Shown here: piece after piece, positions 21,761-34,868 of the stretch | Layout of the letters: every line of letters starts with the position of its first letter | How positions within the stretch are numbered: position 1 is the stretch's first letter | NCBI GenBank assembly: GCA_003868215.1 | Contig: QWDQ01000056.1 | Coordinates: forward strand, 1-64,000 | DNA: 64,000 nucleotides | Direction: 5' to 3' | DNA from: Pseudophaeomoniella oleicola | Lineage: Eukaryota; Ascomycota; Eurotiomycetes; Phaeomoniellales; Phaeomoniellaceae | Notes under the pieces: generated by a model | Told to the model about the DNA's origin: nothing | Seen by the model: only the letters and a program-made list of their open reading frames with translations | Database searches by the model: none | Program-made: the position numbers and the translations under genes

Positions 21761-23598
21761 TCACTTGCCTTTTGCACCGTTGTTATCGTTGCCGTCAGGT
21801 CCTCCAACAGAGTCATCGAGGTTCATTCCTACTCTGCGTACAACTCTGACCCACCTCCTTCTTCGCCATTCTCCAGTCTTGCCTTGATATCTCGCCTCTT
21901 CCCAGTCTTTCTGTCTCTTCTCTCGGAAAGCTTGCTTTTGTCTCTCTATTTCTTTTTTGCCCAGCTTTTTCTTTTTTTGCGCTTTGGTTTCGCCCCCACC
22001 ACCATGAATGTCATCGCTTCCGCCCCCGTATACGAGCCACATGTCATCATCATCGTCATATGGTTCTTTAACTAAGGGTGGAAGATCCCAGACCCAGCCA
22101 CCAAATTCTTCACTGCCTAGACCTCCGGCAGAAACATCAAATTCGACACCGGTGATCAAGCGTTCGGCCACCCATTCACGTGCCTCCAGATCGAGCTCCC
22201 ATTTCTTTGTATGCCAAGACCACCCATTAGGCGGCTGAACGTCTTCGAAGAATCGGGCTCCTCGAGGACGGTCACCAGCTATCCGAGCAGGGGACAAGGG
22301 ATCATAAGGTCTAGGACAGTATAGAAAGTGCGTCCACTCTTCATGCACATCTGAACCGAATGGTGTCAGAGGTCGGTGCTGTAACTCGAAGATTTCGACT
22401 TCACGAGTTATTGGAGCAGAGTCGAGGGTGATAGCAGAGATTTCGTGTAAGATAGGTGGAAGTGCAGAGAGAGAGCGCGGCAGAGGAAAGTCGAAGACAG
22501 TAGGCGCGCCCTCGGCTTTGGGAGCCTTCGACTTAGCAACAATGCGTCTGCGTGACTTCTCAAGCCACCTTTGTACAGCAGGATGTCCAGAGGTGGTGGC
22601 CGAGTAGCCGATGACCAGGAAGAGGAAGCGCCACGGCAGGAGATTTGCCGCGATGAAGAGGATAACGGTAGTGATGGAGAGATAGAAGTAGATTTGAGAA
22701 GAGAGAACTTCGTTGCTAAAGTTTGTCAGCGGAGCAATCAACGCGATGAGCGAATCATGCAGCATAGAGAAATCTGCCATGCAGTTCTGTAAGTCCCTCA
22801 TATTGCGAAAGAAGTCCTTGGAAGTCTCTGAAGCAGGTTTAATCGTTCGAGGGGGTGCTAGGGCTGGTCCCTGATAGGAATAGTAGGGCATCGTTGAGGA
22901 CGTTGATGCAGCTGGAGGCGGCGGAGGATGACGTGCTAAGAATGCTGGGACCATGATAAACAAGAGAAGCACAGCAAGAGGAACAACGACCAGAAGGTAC
23001 GGATTTAAGCAGACAAAGGTGTAGACTGATAAGAATGATAGAGTATGAGCAGGACTTCGCCATGTGAAGAGCCGAATGAGGCGATTCTGAAAGACGAAGA
23101 CGATTCCAATCCTATATCCCTGTCAGCCACAGCACAGTTGGATGGTTGATGAGCAAGCAGACCTGGCGTTGAACCTTCGAAAGTTGTTGGTCATCAAAGG
23201 CAGACTGAACGCTGGCCTTTGCACATATCTTGATGACCTCCTGTCTACGGGTTCTTCTGTGCCGTCATCAGGGGCATCTGTTGGGATCAATTGCTGCAAC
23301 AACCTGTTGACTTTAGTCATTGCGGTTGCCGAGCTTAATTTGGCAAGACATACTTGGTGAACAAGCGATCCTGTAATGACTGCCTCCCTGAAGGATAATC
23401 TCCTTGATCTCCGACATAATGTTGAGCTTTTTCTCTCAATCTAGAAGTCGACAGTCTTTTCCTGAGGCTCGGGCGTTTATCCTCATGGTCCGAGTCCTCA
23501 ATTTCTGATATGGAGGTCGCATCATCATCGGCCGTCACCATCAACAGTGGTATTGGCTCATCTCGATTTACGAAAGCGTCAGCTGTATATTCGTCCAT
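21761..23598 (-). CDS. Peroxisomal membrane peroxin with dysferlin domain (Pex23/24, Pex28-32 family)
   Basis: Three exons, 23598-23354, 23303-23163 and 23111-21761, give 578 residues. The N-terminal region has SLQDRLFTKLLQQLIPTD and PAFSLPLMTNNFRRFNARIG. It is followed by a reticulon-like hydrophobic region (LSFLSVYTFVCLNPYLLVVV and FIMVPAFLARHPPPP) and a second hydrophobic block near residues 255-300. The C-terminal dysferlin segments are visible: DysFN with FELQH-like text and WTHFLYCPRPYD, DysFC with GWSWHTKKWELDL and GWVWDLPPL. Family members sit at ER-peroxisome contact sites and control peroxisome number and size. The tail is lysine/arginine-rich. I cannot decide between the Pex28/29 (Pex24) and Pex30-32 (Pex23) branches. 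Confidence 0.88.
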
Positions 23599-25691
23599 CT
23601 TGCCATCTCTGGGGGTATCGGGATTATTGTGAGGGGATTATGTCAGTGTATATGAGGATATTGGGATATCTGATGCATGGTTTGGGGTATTGCGGATGAG
23701 ATGGCTGAGCAGTGACGTTGAAGCACGTGAGTATGACTGTGGCGGGCCTCGGAACTGATTTCTCCTCTCCAGGCCTCTAAGTTACTTAGTGGGTGGCTCT
23801 GTTTCCGGGCTCGCGGCCCTATTTGCGGTACCTTGGGGACGCCCACAATATCAATTTAGGCACTGAGATCTTTACGCACAGTCTCGACTTCCAGAAACCG
23901 AATAGAGAACATTGACTGGCTCAACACATAACATCTTGAAGCCTACCTTAGCCATGCACAGGATCAAGCTCTAGAGTACCTCAGATTGAAGGGAAATGTG
24001 TTGGGAGTCTTTGATCTCGAGCATTGTCATTCCAGAAAAAGGGATCTACGGCTGTCAAGGAAAGCAGTCAATGCTTGAGCCATTCGAAGATGCGGTCACA
24101 AAGCTAGAAGCCCATCTAGATACCTAGGTAGTCTTTGATAGTAAGAGTCAAGGAATATAAACATCAAAATGTACCTGCATCGCGTGTCTAAGCTAAGCTG
24201 CAAGTGCAAGTTCTGTAACCGAATGGAATGTTGATATAGCAAGCGTCACATATGGGACAAGGTTGCCCCTGTGGATTGTGGTATGTGAGGCGCTATCAGA
24301 GTTGAAGCGCACATCAACAATGCTCGACCATGGCAACAGCATTACACTTGAGTATCGTTATCAATTAGAGACATTACTAGGACCAGACAACCAGATTGTG
24401 CAGAATGGATTTGACGGCATGAAAGGGGGAGGAAAGGGAGATATTTGTCGTTGATAGCTTACAATTGCTCGACGACTTTGGTCACCCAATGATTGTCGCA
24501 ACGGTAGACGGTGGCTACTATGTATTAGTAGACATAACGATCTGTCGACGGTCCATCATACTAATTAATATAATTCCCAGTACAGCCGGCGAGCTGCTAA
24601 TTACTACGTACACACACTGGGAGCTTTACCCCTGATCATCCAGACCGTTTTCGTTTGTTTTCGCCTTCCGCTAAACCAGAGAAGAAGACACACCTAAGAT
24701 TTATCGATGCTGAAAACGGTAATGGTCAGCACCCTGCGAGCCTCCAAGGAGGAGCTCAGACAAGGAATCGTCCACACTGCAAGGATTGCATTTGTTCTTC
24801 GCCATCTGCCGTAGCAACTGAAGATTCATCTCTACAACTTGTTGTTGAATGTGTACGGAGTAATTACGTACAGTTAGTATGCGTGCGTACTGAAAATATA
24901 ATTGTAGTTGTCCCTAGAGTTGATATGAGGTGGGTAAGATATTCATAGGGACATTCGCACTACAGTCTTTTGTTAAGGGTAGTCTCTCCTTAGGTGCTAT
25001 GTAGTGTGTCTCTGCCCCTGACTTTATATCTACCTACTTAGGTAGAGTACCTACGATGTCCTCATAGTCGTAGATACAAATAATAAATACTGACATTTGT
25101 ATCTGTATGTAGGTGTATATCTCGACTCGTCAAGAAACATACCTGACTTAGGTAACTTATATAGAAGAATTGTTTCATGTCGCAGTGAGCAACGCTGCTC
25201 GTGTCTCTCTCCACTTCGTGGTTGGCGTTTACCCGCAACTAACTAAGTCACTCCCACCGGCCTTGACCCTCCAACACCAAACCAAACTTAGCCCAACTAG
25301 CAACTGCGGTGAACTCACGGCTCCTATTCTACCATTTCATATCCAAAAGCCGCCTCGCCGCCCATCCCTTGACTTACAGTAGGCCTATATTGACCTTGAT
25401 TCTGCTCGTGACGGGCCACCTCAATCAACCGTCCAACAAGTGGTCGAACAACTCGTCCCATAGGTCTCGGTGACTGCGATCGTGAGGCCTTGATTCCACG
25501 GTCATGGTGGGCAACATGGCCTAGCAATGAGGTCGCGACTCTTTCGGGCCTATGCGTTCAGACTCTGCTGAAACGACAAGCCTTGAGTCTGGCTAACGAG
25601 CTGACGACTTGAGAACGCCTCGATGCATTGGTGGTGACCAGAGACTACAGGGTTGTCGGAAATAAACAAAGTCAACGATTACAAAGACACC
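23599..25691. other. Long intergenic region before the Pom1-type kinase
   Basis: About 2.1 kb between divergent genes. It holds no convincing gene; the small ORFs lack recognisable features. It is marked by short palindromes: TACCTAGGTA at 24121-24130, TACCTA-CT-TAGGTA at 25031-25044, and a partial TTACTACGTAC at 24601-24611. Such a long leader is plausible for a large regulatory kinase gene. Confidence 0.5.
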
Positions 25692-28600
25692 ATGCCGGTC
25701 AAAGTCGCTACTAAATCTTCGGCCGGATACGCCAGAGGGCGGACGACGGAATCCAATCTGTCAAGGTCTTCGGCTTCCTCACGGAACGATGAAGGGGATT
25801 CGGGTGGTACGTCAACACATCTTCATCTTGTACCACCAAAACAATACGAATTGCATTGGCGCAAAGGCTGACAAAGGCATGCTTTATAGTTGACGGTCCT
25901 GCGCGAAAACGAGTTCAGAAGAGCCCATCAACCACGACTTTGCTCAAGGATAAAAAAGCGGCGCCCTCCTTGTCGGCTGGGACATCAGCTGGTGGCGAAA
26001 CGAGGGCTACAAGAAGACGTCAATCCTCGATCCCCAATGGACCTAGGCCGTTGAACAATGCGGGAAAGCGGTGAGTTGGTCTTGCCACGACTACTTCAAT
26101 GACGAACAATACTGATGTTTTAGCAATGTCACCAATCCTAATTCAACAGTAAACACAAGTGCGAACGCCGCACCATCCATAGCCCATAACCGAAACGATT
26201 CTATCAATAATACCTCTCGATTCTCATTCGCATCCATTACCGCAAGCAAGCCAAACTCCAAGGAGGAGAAAGAGAACCCCGTTGACAGCTTCCTACCTCC
26301 CGTAAGCTTTGACGATTTTCATGAGAGTATCAGCTCCACCTCACCACATCTGAGTTCTTTCCCTCTGCCTGGGCAAGGCGCTCCTATTTCAGATGACATG
26401 ACGCAGAGTATACCACAGTCCTCGATCCCTGCCCCAACAGCCAGTACAACTAGGAAAGTGTCTGGTTCTTCAACGATTGCAAGGACCGGTTCTTTGGCTA
26501 GGAGGCAGAGTAACGCGTCTTCTAACCTCAGCCGACAATCATCGAAATTAGAGACCGCGCCCACCGGACCAGCAGTTCGCGGGCGCCGCCAAAGTCACTT
26601 TCCACCCAGCTCTTTCAACAGTAGCACTAGTAGTGTGTCCTCAAAGCCTCGAAAGTCGGTGGGCCCTGGTGTTTTCGTCCCTCCAGGTTCAGTTGAGCAG
26701 ACGGCACCTGCCAGGCGTCCAAGTGTCAGTAAAAAGATTGGCTCGGAAAAGAGACAGTTACAGGGTCTATCGTCGCAAGCAAACACGAAATCGGGAGAGG
26801 GTCAGCAGGAGGGGTTGGGGCCCGGCACGAGGACCATCAGGGTGAAGTCCATGCAACCTCCCCCTCGGGTCGGTGCGGAAGGGCTGTTTCCTCCCTCCAA
26901 GACTCCAGAGCACAGCCGCTCACCTTCGACGAATTCGGGACGGACGCCTGGGAAATCTGGAGCTGGTCGTGCTAGCAGTCCCTCCTCTTCCGCCAAAAGA
27001 GCGTCCATGATGCCACACGCGTCAGGCTTGGGTGCGAGGACCATAAGCCCAACAGATACTCGGAGAATGCAAAGGAGGTCAATGATGCCTCCTTCCATGC
27101 CTTCCTTGAACCATCTGTTACAGACGCCTCCGACGCCTCAGCCGGATCCTATGCCACCACCGCCTCGAACCTTTGCACCCTCCTCTCCTGCTCAAGCACC
27201 GAAGAGTGTAACACCATCTTCTTCAAGGACCACACCTGATCATCACCGGAAATCATACAGTTCCGGCCAGTCTCTGTCCTCAAGTACGAGTTACAACTCT
27301 ATCCGAAATTCAGTGGGGCCGGTACTTCCACGTATCCCTCAAAGCGCATCCTCATCCCGGTTGACGACTCCCAAACCGCGGCTGGATGCTCCTTTGTTTG
27401 GAATGGATGAAGAAGTTCCCCCGGTTCCAGCAATTCCCAAAGCGTATGAATCGCCTCAGAGCGAAATGGAACAGCCTTTCTTCTCAGCAAGGTCGTCCAA
27501 CTTATTGTCCTCAGAAGTTGCTCCAGTAGACAGTCCCTGCGATACTCCCTCAGGAAATTCACTCAACACACCGACGGAGAGCGCTAATTCATCACGGAAG
27601 TCTTCTCTTGTTCCCGATCCTGAACCAAGACATAAGAGCAATGCCAATGTATCGAGGAAGAATCTACAACCCCTTAGGCTTCCGCCGCTCAATCTTCTTC
27701 CACTGAGCGGTCCAACTGCTGCGAAAATAAAGTCCTTCGGGGAAAGCTCTGATGAAATAAACGCTGGATTACAAACCCCGCCTCCCAGGCAATACAATAC
27801 CAAGACTCCAAGTACGCCGATGACTGCGTCTAAAGCCAGCTTCTTCACAAAAGGGCTTCAGGATAATGATACCGGTCATGCGTCACGGCTTCGAAGCAGT
27901 AGTTCTCATTTCACGCTCAGAACCGAACCACTGTATCGCGCTGACAGTAGCATAAGTACCAATCAACCTTACGTCTTCGAGCCTCCCACCTTGGGAAGTA
28001 GCCGCAATATCTCCCCTTTCATTTCTTCCTCTTTGCCAAAGTCCAGCGGGGAATTTCCGCCTTATATGCAGCCGAAACTCAGTGGAGAGTTCTCTAGACC
28101 ACCCGGCCTTACCAAAGTCAACGGTCCTCGTGCTCCGAGCATGACGATCAAGGCACCAAATGAAGACATAGTCAGCACTGGTGACATTCAGTCCTCATTC
28201 TCGACGTCAAATATAAGACGGAAGTTTAGCTTGTCACGAAAACGCAGCTCTTCGAAGCCACAGGACATTGTCGAGAAAAATGCAGTAGATGCAGCGCACA
28301 TGCCACCTCCGAGGTTACCGGCGTCTGCTACGTGGAGTAACCTTGCAACTACTAACACGAGCCCGGTCCCTAAGCCAGCGTATCTCAAGTCGAGAAGACA
28401 ATCATCTGTAACAAGTACGACTGCGCAGACTAGTGCGCGCGACGTCAATAGAAGTACTGATTCTCTGTTGAAGGTTGAGCCTAGAAAGTCAGCGGACTCT
28501 GTCAGGTCACTTGAGATGCGTCCCAATAGGACGTCCTCATTGTTCCTTCCAGGCCAACCAGTTCAATCCAAGCCAGCCTCTCTCCTGCCACGATCACTCG

Positions 28601-30257
28601 ATTCAGGGCTGGATCGTGACGATCTGCTTGCCGAGGAGGAGATGAAAAAGTTGGCAGCCAAGAGGAAAGACTTTGAGTCTGCCGCACGAGAGCTTGATGC
28701 TCTGCGTGCCAGAGCGAAGCCTGTTCCGCCAATGACACCAGCACAAGCAATGCAGACATTTCCCCTTAACATATTCGAGCGTGGAGAGATTGTTGACTAC
28801 AAGGAGGTGTACTTCACTGGAACGCGGATAGCAAAAAAGCATGTTGGTGACTTGAGCCCCACTGCCGTGAATTTCGGCTACGATGACGAAAGAGGTGACT
28901 ATAACATTGTTGAAGGGGACCATCTTGGTTATCGTTACGAGGTTGTCGATGTCCTCGGCAAAGGTAGCTTTGGTCAGGTCGTACGATGTGTGGATCACAA
29001 GACTGGAATTCTAGTGGCTGTCAAAATCATACGCAACAAGAAGAGATTTCATCAGCAAGCAATAGTCGAGGTTAATATCTTGCAAAAGCTCAGAGAATGG
29101 GATCCGGAGAACAGACACAGCTGTGTCAACTTTGATCAGAACTTCTACTTCAGGGGTCACCTTTGCATCTCAACAGACCTCCTCGGCATGAATTTGTACG
29201 AATTTACCAAAGCTCACGACTTCCGGGGCTTCTCATTGAAGTTGGTCAGAAGATTTACAAAGCAGATGCTTGGTAGTCTTGTCCTCCTTCATGCGCACAA
29301 AGTCATTCATTGCGATCTCAAACCCGAAAACATTCTCCTGGTCCATCCAATGCATTCCGAAATCAAGGTGATTGACTTCGGTTCCAGCTGCTTCGAGAAC
29401 GAAAAGGTTTATACCTATATTCAGTCTCGTTTCTATCGCTCTCCCGAAGTCATCCTTGGTATGTCGTACGGAATGCCAATCGATATGTGGAGTCTGGGGT
29501 GTATCCTTGCGGAATTGTATACTGGATATCCCATCTTCCCCGGTGAGAATGAGCAGGAACAGCTTGCCTGCATTATGGAAATATTTGGGCCTCCCGAGAA
29601 ACATCTCATTGAAAAGAGTACGCGGAAGAAACTTTTCTTCGACTCCATGGGCAAACCGAGGTTAACCGTGTCGTCTAAAGGGCGGCGACGCCGACCAAGT
29701 TCGAAGGATCTTCGACAAGTGCTGAAATGCGACGATGATGCCTTTTTGGACTTCCTCTCCCGATGTTTGAGATGGGATCCTGCGCGGCGGATGACACCCC
29801 ATGAAGCAGCTTCACATGAATTTGTCACGGGGTTTAAACCCACTGCTCGAACAAGGGGTCCATTGTATGCAACTTCAGCTTCTCCTGTTAGGCGGGTGAA
29901 TTCAACCGCTATTGGAGCAGCTTCAAGGCCTTTGCCGCAACCGCCAGCAACAGGCTTCAAAAGTGGAAGCACCATCCGAGGGGTTGACAACACATCTCCC
30001 GCCAAGCCAGCTCCACAAAGACGCCAGTCGACTATGGCTAGTCTTCAGACGCCGTCTACGACGAAGCGAGCGTCTCACGCGGCACCTCTCGCGAATACTT
30101 CAACTCTGCAGAGGGCGCCTGGAGGACCGCGAAATACGAGTAACAGGCCCGATTTGGCCACAGCTGCAGCTGCCACCAGCCTGGTAAGTTGAAGATGCTT
30201 GACTTTTTTTTATTTAATCTGTAACATGCTAATTGTTGGCATTAGAAGTCACGATGA
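25692..30257 (+). CDS. pom1: Pom1-type class II DYRK protein kinase
   Basis: Exons 25692-25806, 25890-26070, 26124-30183 and 30246-30257 join in frame to about 1455 residues. The first thousand residues are disordered and Ser/Pro/Arg-rich, as in fission-yeast Pom1, which uses this part for membrane-gradient formation. Next comes the DYRK-homology box (NFGYDDERGDYN, about 1014), then the kinase domain (about 1035-1333). Visible motifs are the glycine loop LGKGSFGQV, the lysine in AVKIIRNKKRF (about 1066), HCDLKPENILL (about 1160), VIDFGSSCF (about 1182), the autophosphorylated YTY of VYTYIQSRFYRSPEV (about 1195) and the insert VSSKGRRRRPSSKDL. It is a polarity/cell-cycle kinase. The last 4-codon exon is inferred from GTAAGT at 30184 and TTAG at 30245; if that intron is retained, the frame ends at 30192 after two different codons. 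Confidence 0.9.
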
Positions 30258-31333
30258 TACCCATTGGGGCCGCCAATGGCCCATTGCTGCTTTTGTTCAG
30301 CTGATAGCATAGCATACCGGTGTATATTGCTATTTACGGTCTTCGATGTTTATTTTCACCTCTTCTCATGTCTCATAGGGGTCGGATGTAATGCCTTTAT
30401 CTATGTTTTGGTGTTTGTCTTGTGAATATACCCCATAACCGAGTCCGCAAAAGTGCCGATCCCATATCAGACAATGCAGGGGTATAAAGGTCTTTTCTAA
30501 TGCAAAAAGTGGGGTTGATAGACATGGTTTTTCTTCTATTGCAAGACTTGCCAGGGATTCGTTGGGTGGCAGGGCTCGTTATCGAGTAGCCCGAGTCGAG
30601 AGCACTCGCCTGTTTTGCTAATGCTCATTTTCAAATGTTACCATTTATGCATGGATAGCATCGCTCGTTCAGTCAGTCGGTCGAAGACGGAGTCTTTATT
30701 CCGTGACAGATCCATAAGGGGTCGCGTGCATTTTGTATAGGGGAAATCAGAAAGGGATAAGAGGAAGAAAGAGGGAGCGATATGGCCTTTTTGCTTGATG
30801 GGTTTACAAATAGAACGAGGATGTGCGGGCTTGTGTGTGTGTGTGCGCAATGTTGCTGGCTGTGTACACTGTGTTCTGTCTAGAAGGAAAGAAGGGACGG
30901 GCGGACGGACGGACGAGGAGAGCACGGTGCATTTTATAAGGGAAAGCCTGCGTGCATGGACTCGAGTGCAGAGCAGTGCAGAGCAGAGAAATGAGATGTT
31001 TTCAAGTCAAGTCGTGAGGAGAAGGAGAAGAAAGACAGTTTTAGACTTGTGAGGTGAGGATTGGTTGATAGGTCGTGTGAAAGCGAGTGTGAATGTGAAA
31101 GCGAATATGTCGGGAACCAATTTGTTTCTTCTTGACTAAGTGAGTGAGTGAGAGGTTTAATACGTAGTACGTAGGTCGTGAAGAGGTTGAAGATGTAGAG
31201 ACAATCAATCTCAATATTGCACATTGGTCAAATATCGAGACAAAAATTGACCGAGAAGAACTTAAGTTAAGCATATAATGTATAATTTAAATATCATACA
31301 TAAATACTAGATAAAGATCACAGAGCAAGTAAC

Positions 31334-31399
31334 GCCTGCCTGCCTGCCTGCCTGGTTTGAACGCCCAGCATACCACCCCACCACCACCACCACCACCAT
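31334..31399. repeat. Adjacent (GCCT)5 and (CCA)n tracts
   Basis: A five-copy GCCT tandem at 31334-31355 is followed, after about 20 bases, by a run of CCA/CAC triplets at 31373-31399. Both lie in noncoding DNA 3' of MAF1. Confidence 0.85.
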
Positions 31400-31513
31400 C
31401 TCGACCGGTTCGAATGATGATGGGCAGATACCCTTACCAACCCAATCCAACCGAATTCAACGGACTTTGCAATTACCTTAATCAGCCGAGTCAGCAACAG
31501 ACCAATTCATTGA

Positions 31514-31532
31514 CTGGCTGGCTGGCTGGCTG
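31514..31532. repeat. (CTGG)n microsatellite
   Basis: Four to five copies of CTGG, downstream of MAF1. Confidence 0.85.
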
Positions 31533-31826
31533 ACCACCACGATTTGCGCCAAATACAGACCAGACCGGGCCCGGGTCGAGTCTAGATCCCAAGGGATTGA
31601 TTGGAACTCCGAGAGCAAGCCAAAAACAAACAAAGCATAAGATCGCAATAACCACCATACCTGCGCAGAACCTGGTATCGTGAAAGCAGAGACGGAGTAG
31701 GAAAACAATGAAATGCGAGGATATATACATAAATGTCAACCGGGAATCCAGCAATGGTCGTCTGAGAGGAATGGGGTCCCGAATATCGAGGGAAGAAAGA
31801 GAGAACGCATGCACCCATGATCCAGC

Positions 31827-32986
31827 TCAGACTTCCATGGTCGCGGCAATTTCTTCGCTCAAACCCCTAACAGCACTCTTGCTGACACTTCCACTCAGAC
31901 TTCGGCTTCTACTCCCTCTGCTCCTGGCCTCTTCATCACTTAGGATATAATTGTCGTGCTCGTCGACCAGTGGTTTCTTGGCTGACAGCGGGAATTCATC
32001 ACTTTCGTGATCTGATTCTTCGATCGTGATAATGACCTTGTCCGCTTCGGCAGTATGGTCATCTTCCTCATCGTCTGTAGGATGAGTGACAAGTTCCACG
32101 CCGTCGCGATCGCCGAGCCAGTACCGCGCACGTTTCTTGGCCCCCAGGGAATCCGGCGTTTGCCAACCCTCAGATTCGTCATCGGCATAGAGCCTTTTGC
32201 TTCGGAGCGGTGTGCGGGGTGGAGGTGAGTGGGAGAGCATACTGATACCGCGCAAATATAGATAGCAGACGCGTTTTCTCTGTTTGTTGAAAAAGAAGTA
32301 ATTGAGAGACCACACCGCACCCTCATCCTCACCCTCAAATATGTCCTCTTCTGGTGCGTAGCGATAGATACTACATTCTTTTAACGACATTTGATTGTCG
32401 ATCAAGCGCCACATGCGAGGTCCCCAAGCCTGATGAGCGACCGGAGGACAAGCTGAAGCAGGAGTCAATCCAGGAACAGCGGCACTGGCAGCGGATGGGC
32501 CTGGTCGGAGATTGTAGAGGGTCGTATCGACAATATTCATCACTGCGCGAAGCTTAGGTTCCCTCTTGAAATCGGAAGGCCGGAGAAGATTGGAGAAATC
32601 GTAATCGGGATGACTTGCATTAAGGGTGGCAATCAGGTATGCGTAAGTTCGGCGACTCGAGATCTGGCTCAGGGGACCGAATGGGCTGGAGCGTGACAGA
32701 TTCAGAGATGCTGCAGCCAACGACGCTTGAGGAGGAGACAGTGAATTTGATAGTTTGAGGAGCGCATCATGTTGGGCTTCGAGACCGTGTTCGATGCTTT
32801 TGTACAGCTTCTTGTCGGAGCCGGCTGCTTTCGTTGTGTAAAGGTCGCAACCACCGATGACGTGGCAGTCGGCCGTATCGAAGTTCAAGGTGCTCGTTAC
32901 CTCGTCGAAGTCGCGATGTGGAAGAAACTAGAATAGATGTCAGACAAGCTCACTACTTCGTGTTTTATGACAGTACTGACCTTCAT
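31827..32986 (-). CDS. MAF1: RNA polymerase III repressor Maf1
   Basis: Exon 1 is only six bases (32986-32981, ATG AAG); after a 53-base intron, exon 2 runs 32927-31827, giving 368 residues. The joined start reads MKFLPHRDFDEVTSTLNFDT, followed by VIGGCDLYTTKAAGSDKKLY, which is the Maf1 A box. The B and C boxes are also visible: SSRRTYAYLIATLNASHPDYDFS, then YNLRPG, then a serine-rich insert, and later WSLNYFFFNKQRKRVCYLYL. The C-terminal 120 residues are acidic and Ser-rich with no known fold. Maf1 represses tRNA and 5S transcription by binding Pol III when nutrients or TOR/PKA signals fall. The six-base first exon is supported because it restores the universally conserved N-terminus. Confidence 0.95.
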
Positions 32987-34042
32987 AGTGATGGTGCGTA
33001 GCAATGCTGAAACCTATCCCCGTACTTCAACACGGATATCACTCGGCTCGTAGAATGGTCTTGACGCGACTGGGAATGATTTCACGGCAAGCCAAGATGG
33101 TGATTGACTGCGCTGATGGCCGAGAAGGCTCCTAGATCGCGCAAGGCAATTGCGCCGTGTTCTTTGTTTGTAATAGGCGTGATGCGACAACCTGGTAAGC
33201 TAAGAGATCACGATAAGACGATCCAAGCTGGGTGCAGAGACCGATCTCAACAGATACAGATAGCTAGACGATGAACGTCTAGCAGGTCATAGAGACAGTA
33301 ATAGATGCCATGGATGAATGCGACGATGGAATGACGCTGGAACTTGGAAGAGGGCTCGGATGAGGTTATCCAGGCTGCATGTCAGGAGTGGAGAAACTCT
33401 TTCCGGATTAGGGAAAGCGTTCACAACACGTGCCGTATCGATAATCGGCAGCCGAAAGCAGTGATCCCGGTCAGTACCACAGTAAACTCCGTCATAGTCC
33501 AATATCAATAATGCAGACAGGAAGGAAAAGATCAGACAAAAGGGATCAACGGTGATACCACCTGATGGTCACAAAGGATATGAATGATCACACATCATGC
33601 CATTTGCATGGACTCAGCAGATTTGCGTTTGGTCTTCAAACCACGCCCTGCGAGCAGAAGTTGTGATGGGTCACAAAGACAGAGCATAGGAAGCTTTGTG
33701 TAAGTGCAAATCAGCAAAGTAGGTAGTATTGGGTATGTACTCAAGCTTGCAAAATTCATTTGCGCCCTTACTCAAGTGTTGCTTCCCGAATTGCCCCCAG
33801 ACAAGCAGCCTGTTCATCAAAGTTGACCCTTGCAATGCTCCGAACGCCTCATATTGTCATTCATCAATTCCAAGATACTGTTTCAACGGTTCCAATTCCT
33901 GCAATGGTATAAATGTCAACCTCCGTACTCCACGCTCTGTACAGGTAATGCTGGTGGGAAGGAGTAGACCCTGCCAGAGAAAGGCTGTTTGTTGACAATG
34001 TATGGATATGAAAATGTGACCGATGACATGTCATTAGTGGGT
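32987..34042. other. MAF1 promoter / AP-1 sigma 3' flank
   Basis: About 1.06 kb between two minus-strand genes. I see no convincing ORF or repeat. Confidence 0.5.
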
Positions 34043-34868
34043 TTACATGATTTTCGTAACCTCCTCCTCGACCTGAATGCTCGCTCATTAGCAAGGGGAC
34101 AAGCGAAAAGACAAAACAAAGGCGGCATAGACAGTTGAGGTGCGTGCGGAATCTTCTATAAGAAATGGTCACGAAGTCAAGCAGAGGAATAAATTTCGGC
34201 TGCTGGAATGGTTTTCTTACCTCCATGTCTTCCAGACTGTCCTGCTGCGATATGCACCTCAGGACATTCTTCTTGCTGCTTTCTTGCATTTCCCCTGCTA
34301 GTAGCAGCTCATCTAGTATGAAGTAGGCCTTCTGGAAGTTGAAGATGATGTCCAGCTCGCAAACATTCCCATAGTATTTGTCCATCTGTTCGACATATCG
34401 ATGTACAATTTCGAGAGTAATGAGTTCATTGTCGGTTGAAGCGCAACCAGCGATGAAGAAAAGGGAGGCATATCTTCGATATACTACCTTGGTGTCTATT
34501 TTGAGACTGCTTCAGCTTCTGCCAATACGCCCCCTGCGACACCAACAGAACAAATGATAGGGGAAATGCAAAGCTTGCCTACCTTTATATTCCAAGAAGT
34601 TGCACATCTTAGTGCGCCTCGAGAGCACAAGTTGGGTAACATCTTTGATGATTTTCGCTTTCTCCCTAGGGGAAAGTGTAGTAAACCATTTGGCGAGTCG
34701 CTGAGAGAAAAACATATGGTGAGCTTCACATCTGCAAAGAAGCTGGGTGGGCCACGAGGGACAGATATGACCTACCACTTTGCCCTGCCTTGACAACAGA
34801 ATGAGATAACTATATGTGTTCAGTTTCGGTCGTATTCTTTTGTGGATGGCATCTTACTTTATAGGCAT
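34043..34868 (-). CDS. APS1: AP-1 clathrin adaptor small (sigma) subunit
   Basis: Five exons, 34868-34858, 34809-34776, 34700-34583, 34495-34221 and 34072-34043, reconstruct a 155-residue protein that matches the family end to end. It begins [15 protein letters not shown], passes [78 protein letters not shown] and [20 protein letters not shown], and ends with VEEEVTKIM. The KEK/REKAKI-type block and [11 protein letters not shown] separate AP-1 sigma from AP-2 and AP-3. Sigma is a core subunit of the trans-Golgi/endosome AP-1 complex. The first exon is 11 bases and the last 10 codons, so gene finders may miss both. An alternative acceptor at the GAAG after TTCTTATAG gives a wrong C-terminus. 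Confidence 0.95.

Larger units (their letters stand above)
30258..31826. other. Convergent spacer rich in simple repeats
   Basis: About 1.57 kb between the 3' ends of the kinase gene and MAF1. It contains short tandems (GT near 30832, GGAC near 30900, GTGA near 31140, GCCT, CCA and CTGG) and the tail-to-tail 3' untranslated regions. ORFs on both strands come from the repeats and are unconvincing. Confidence 0.6.
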
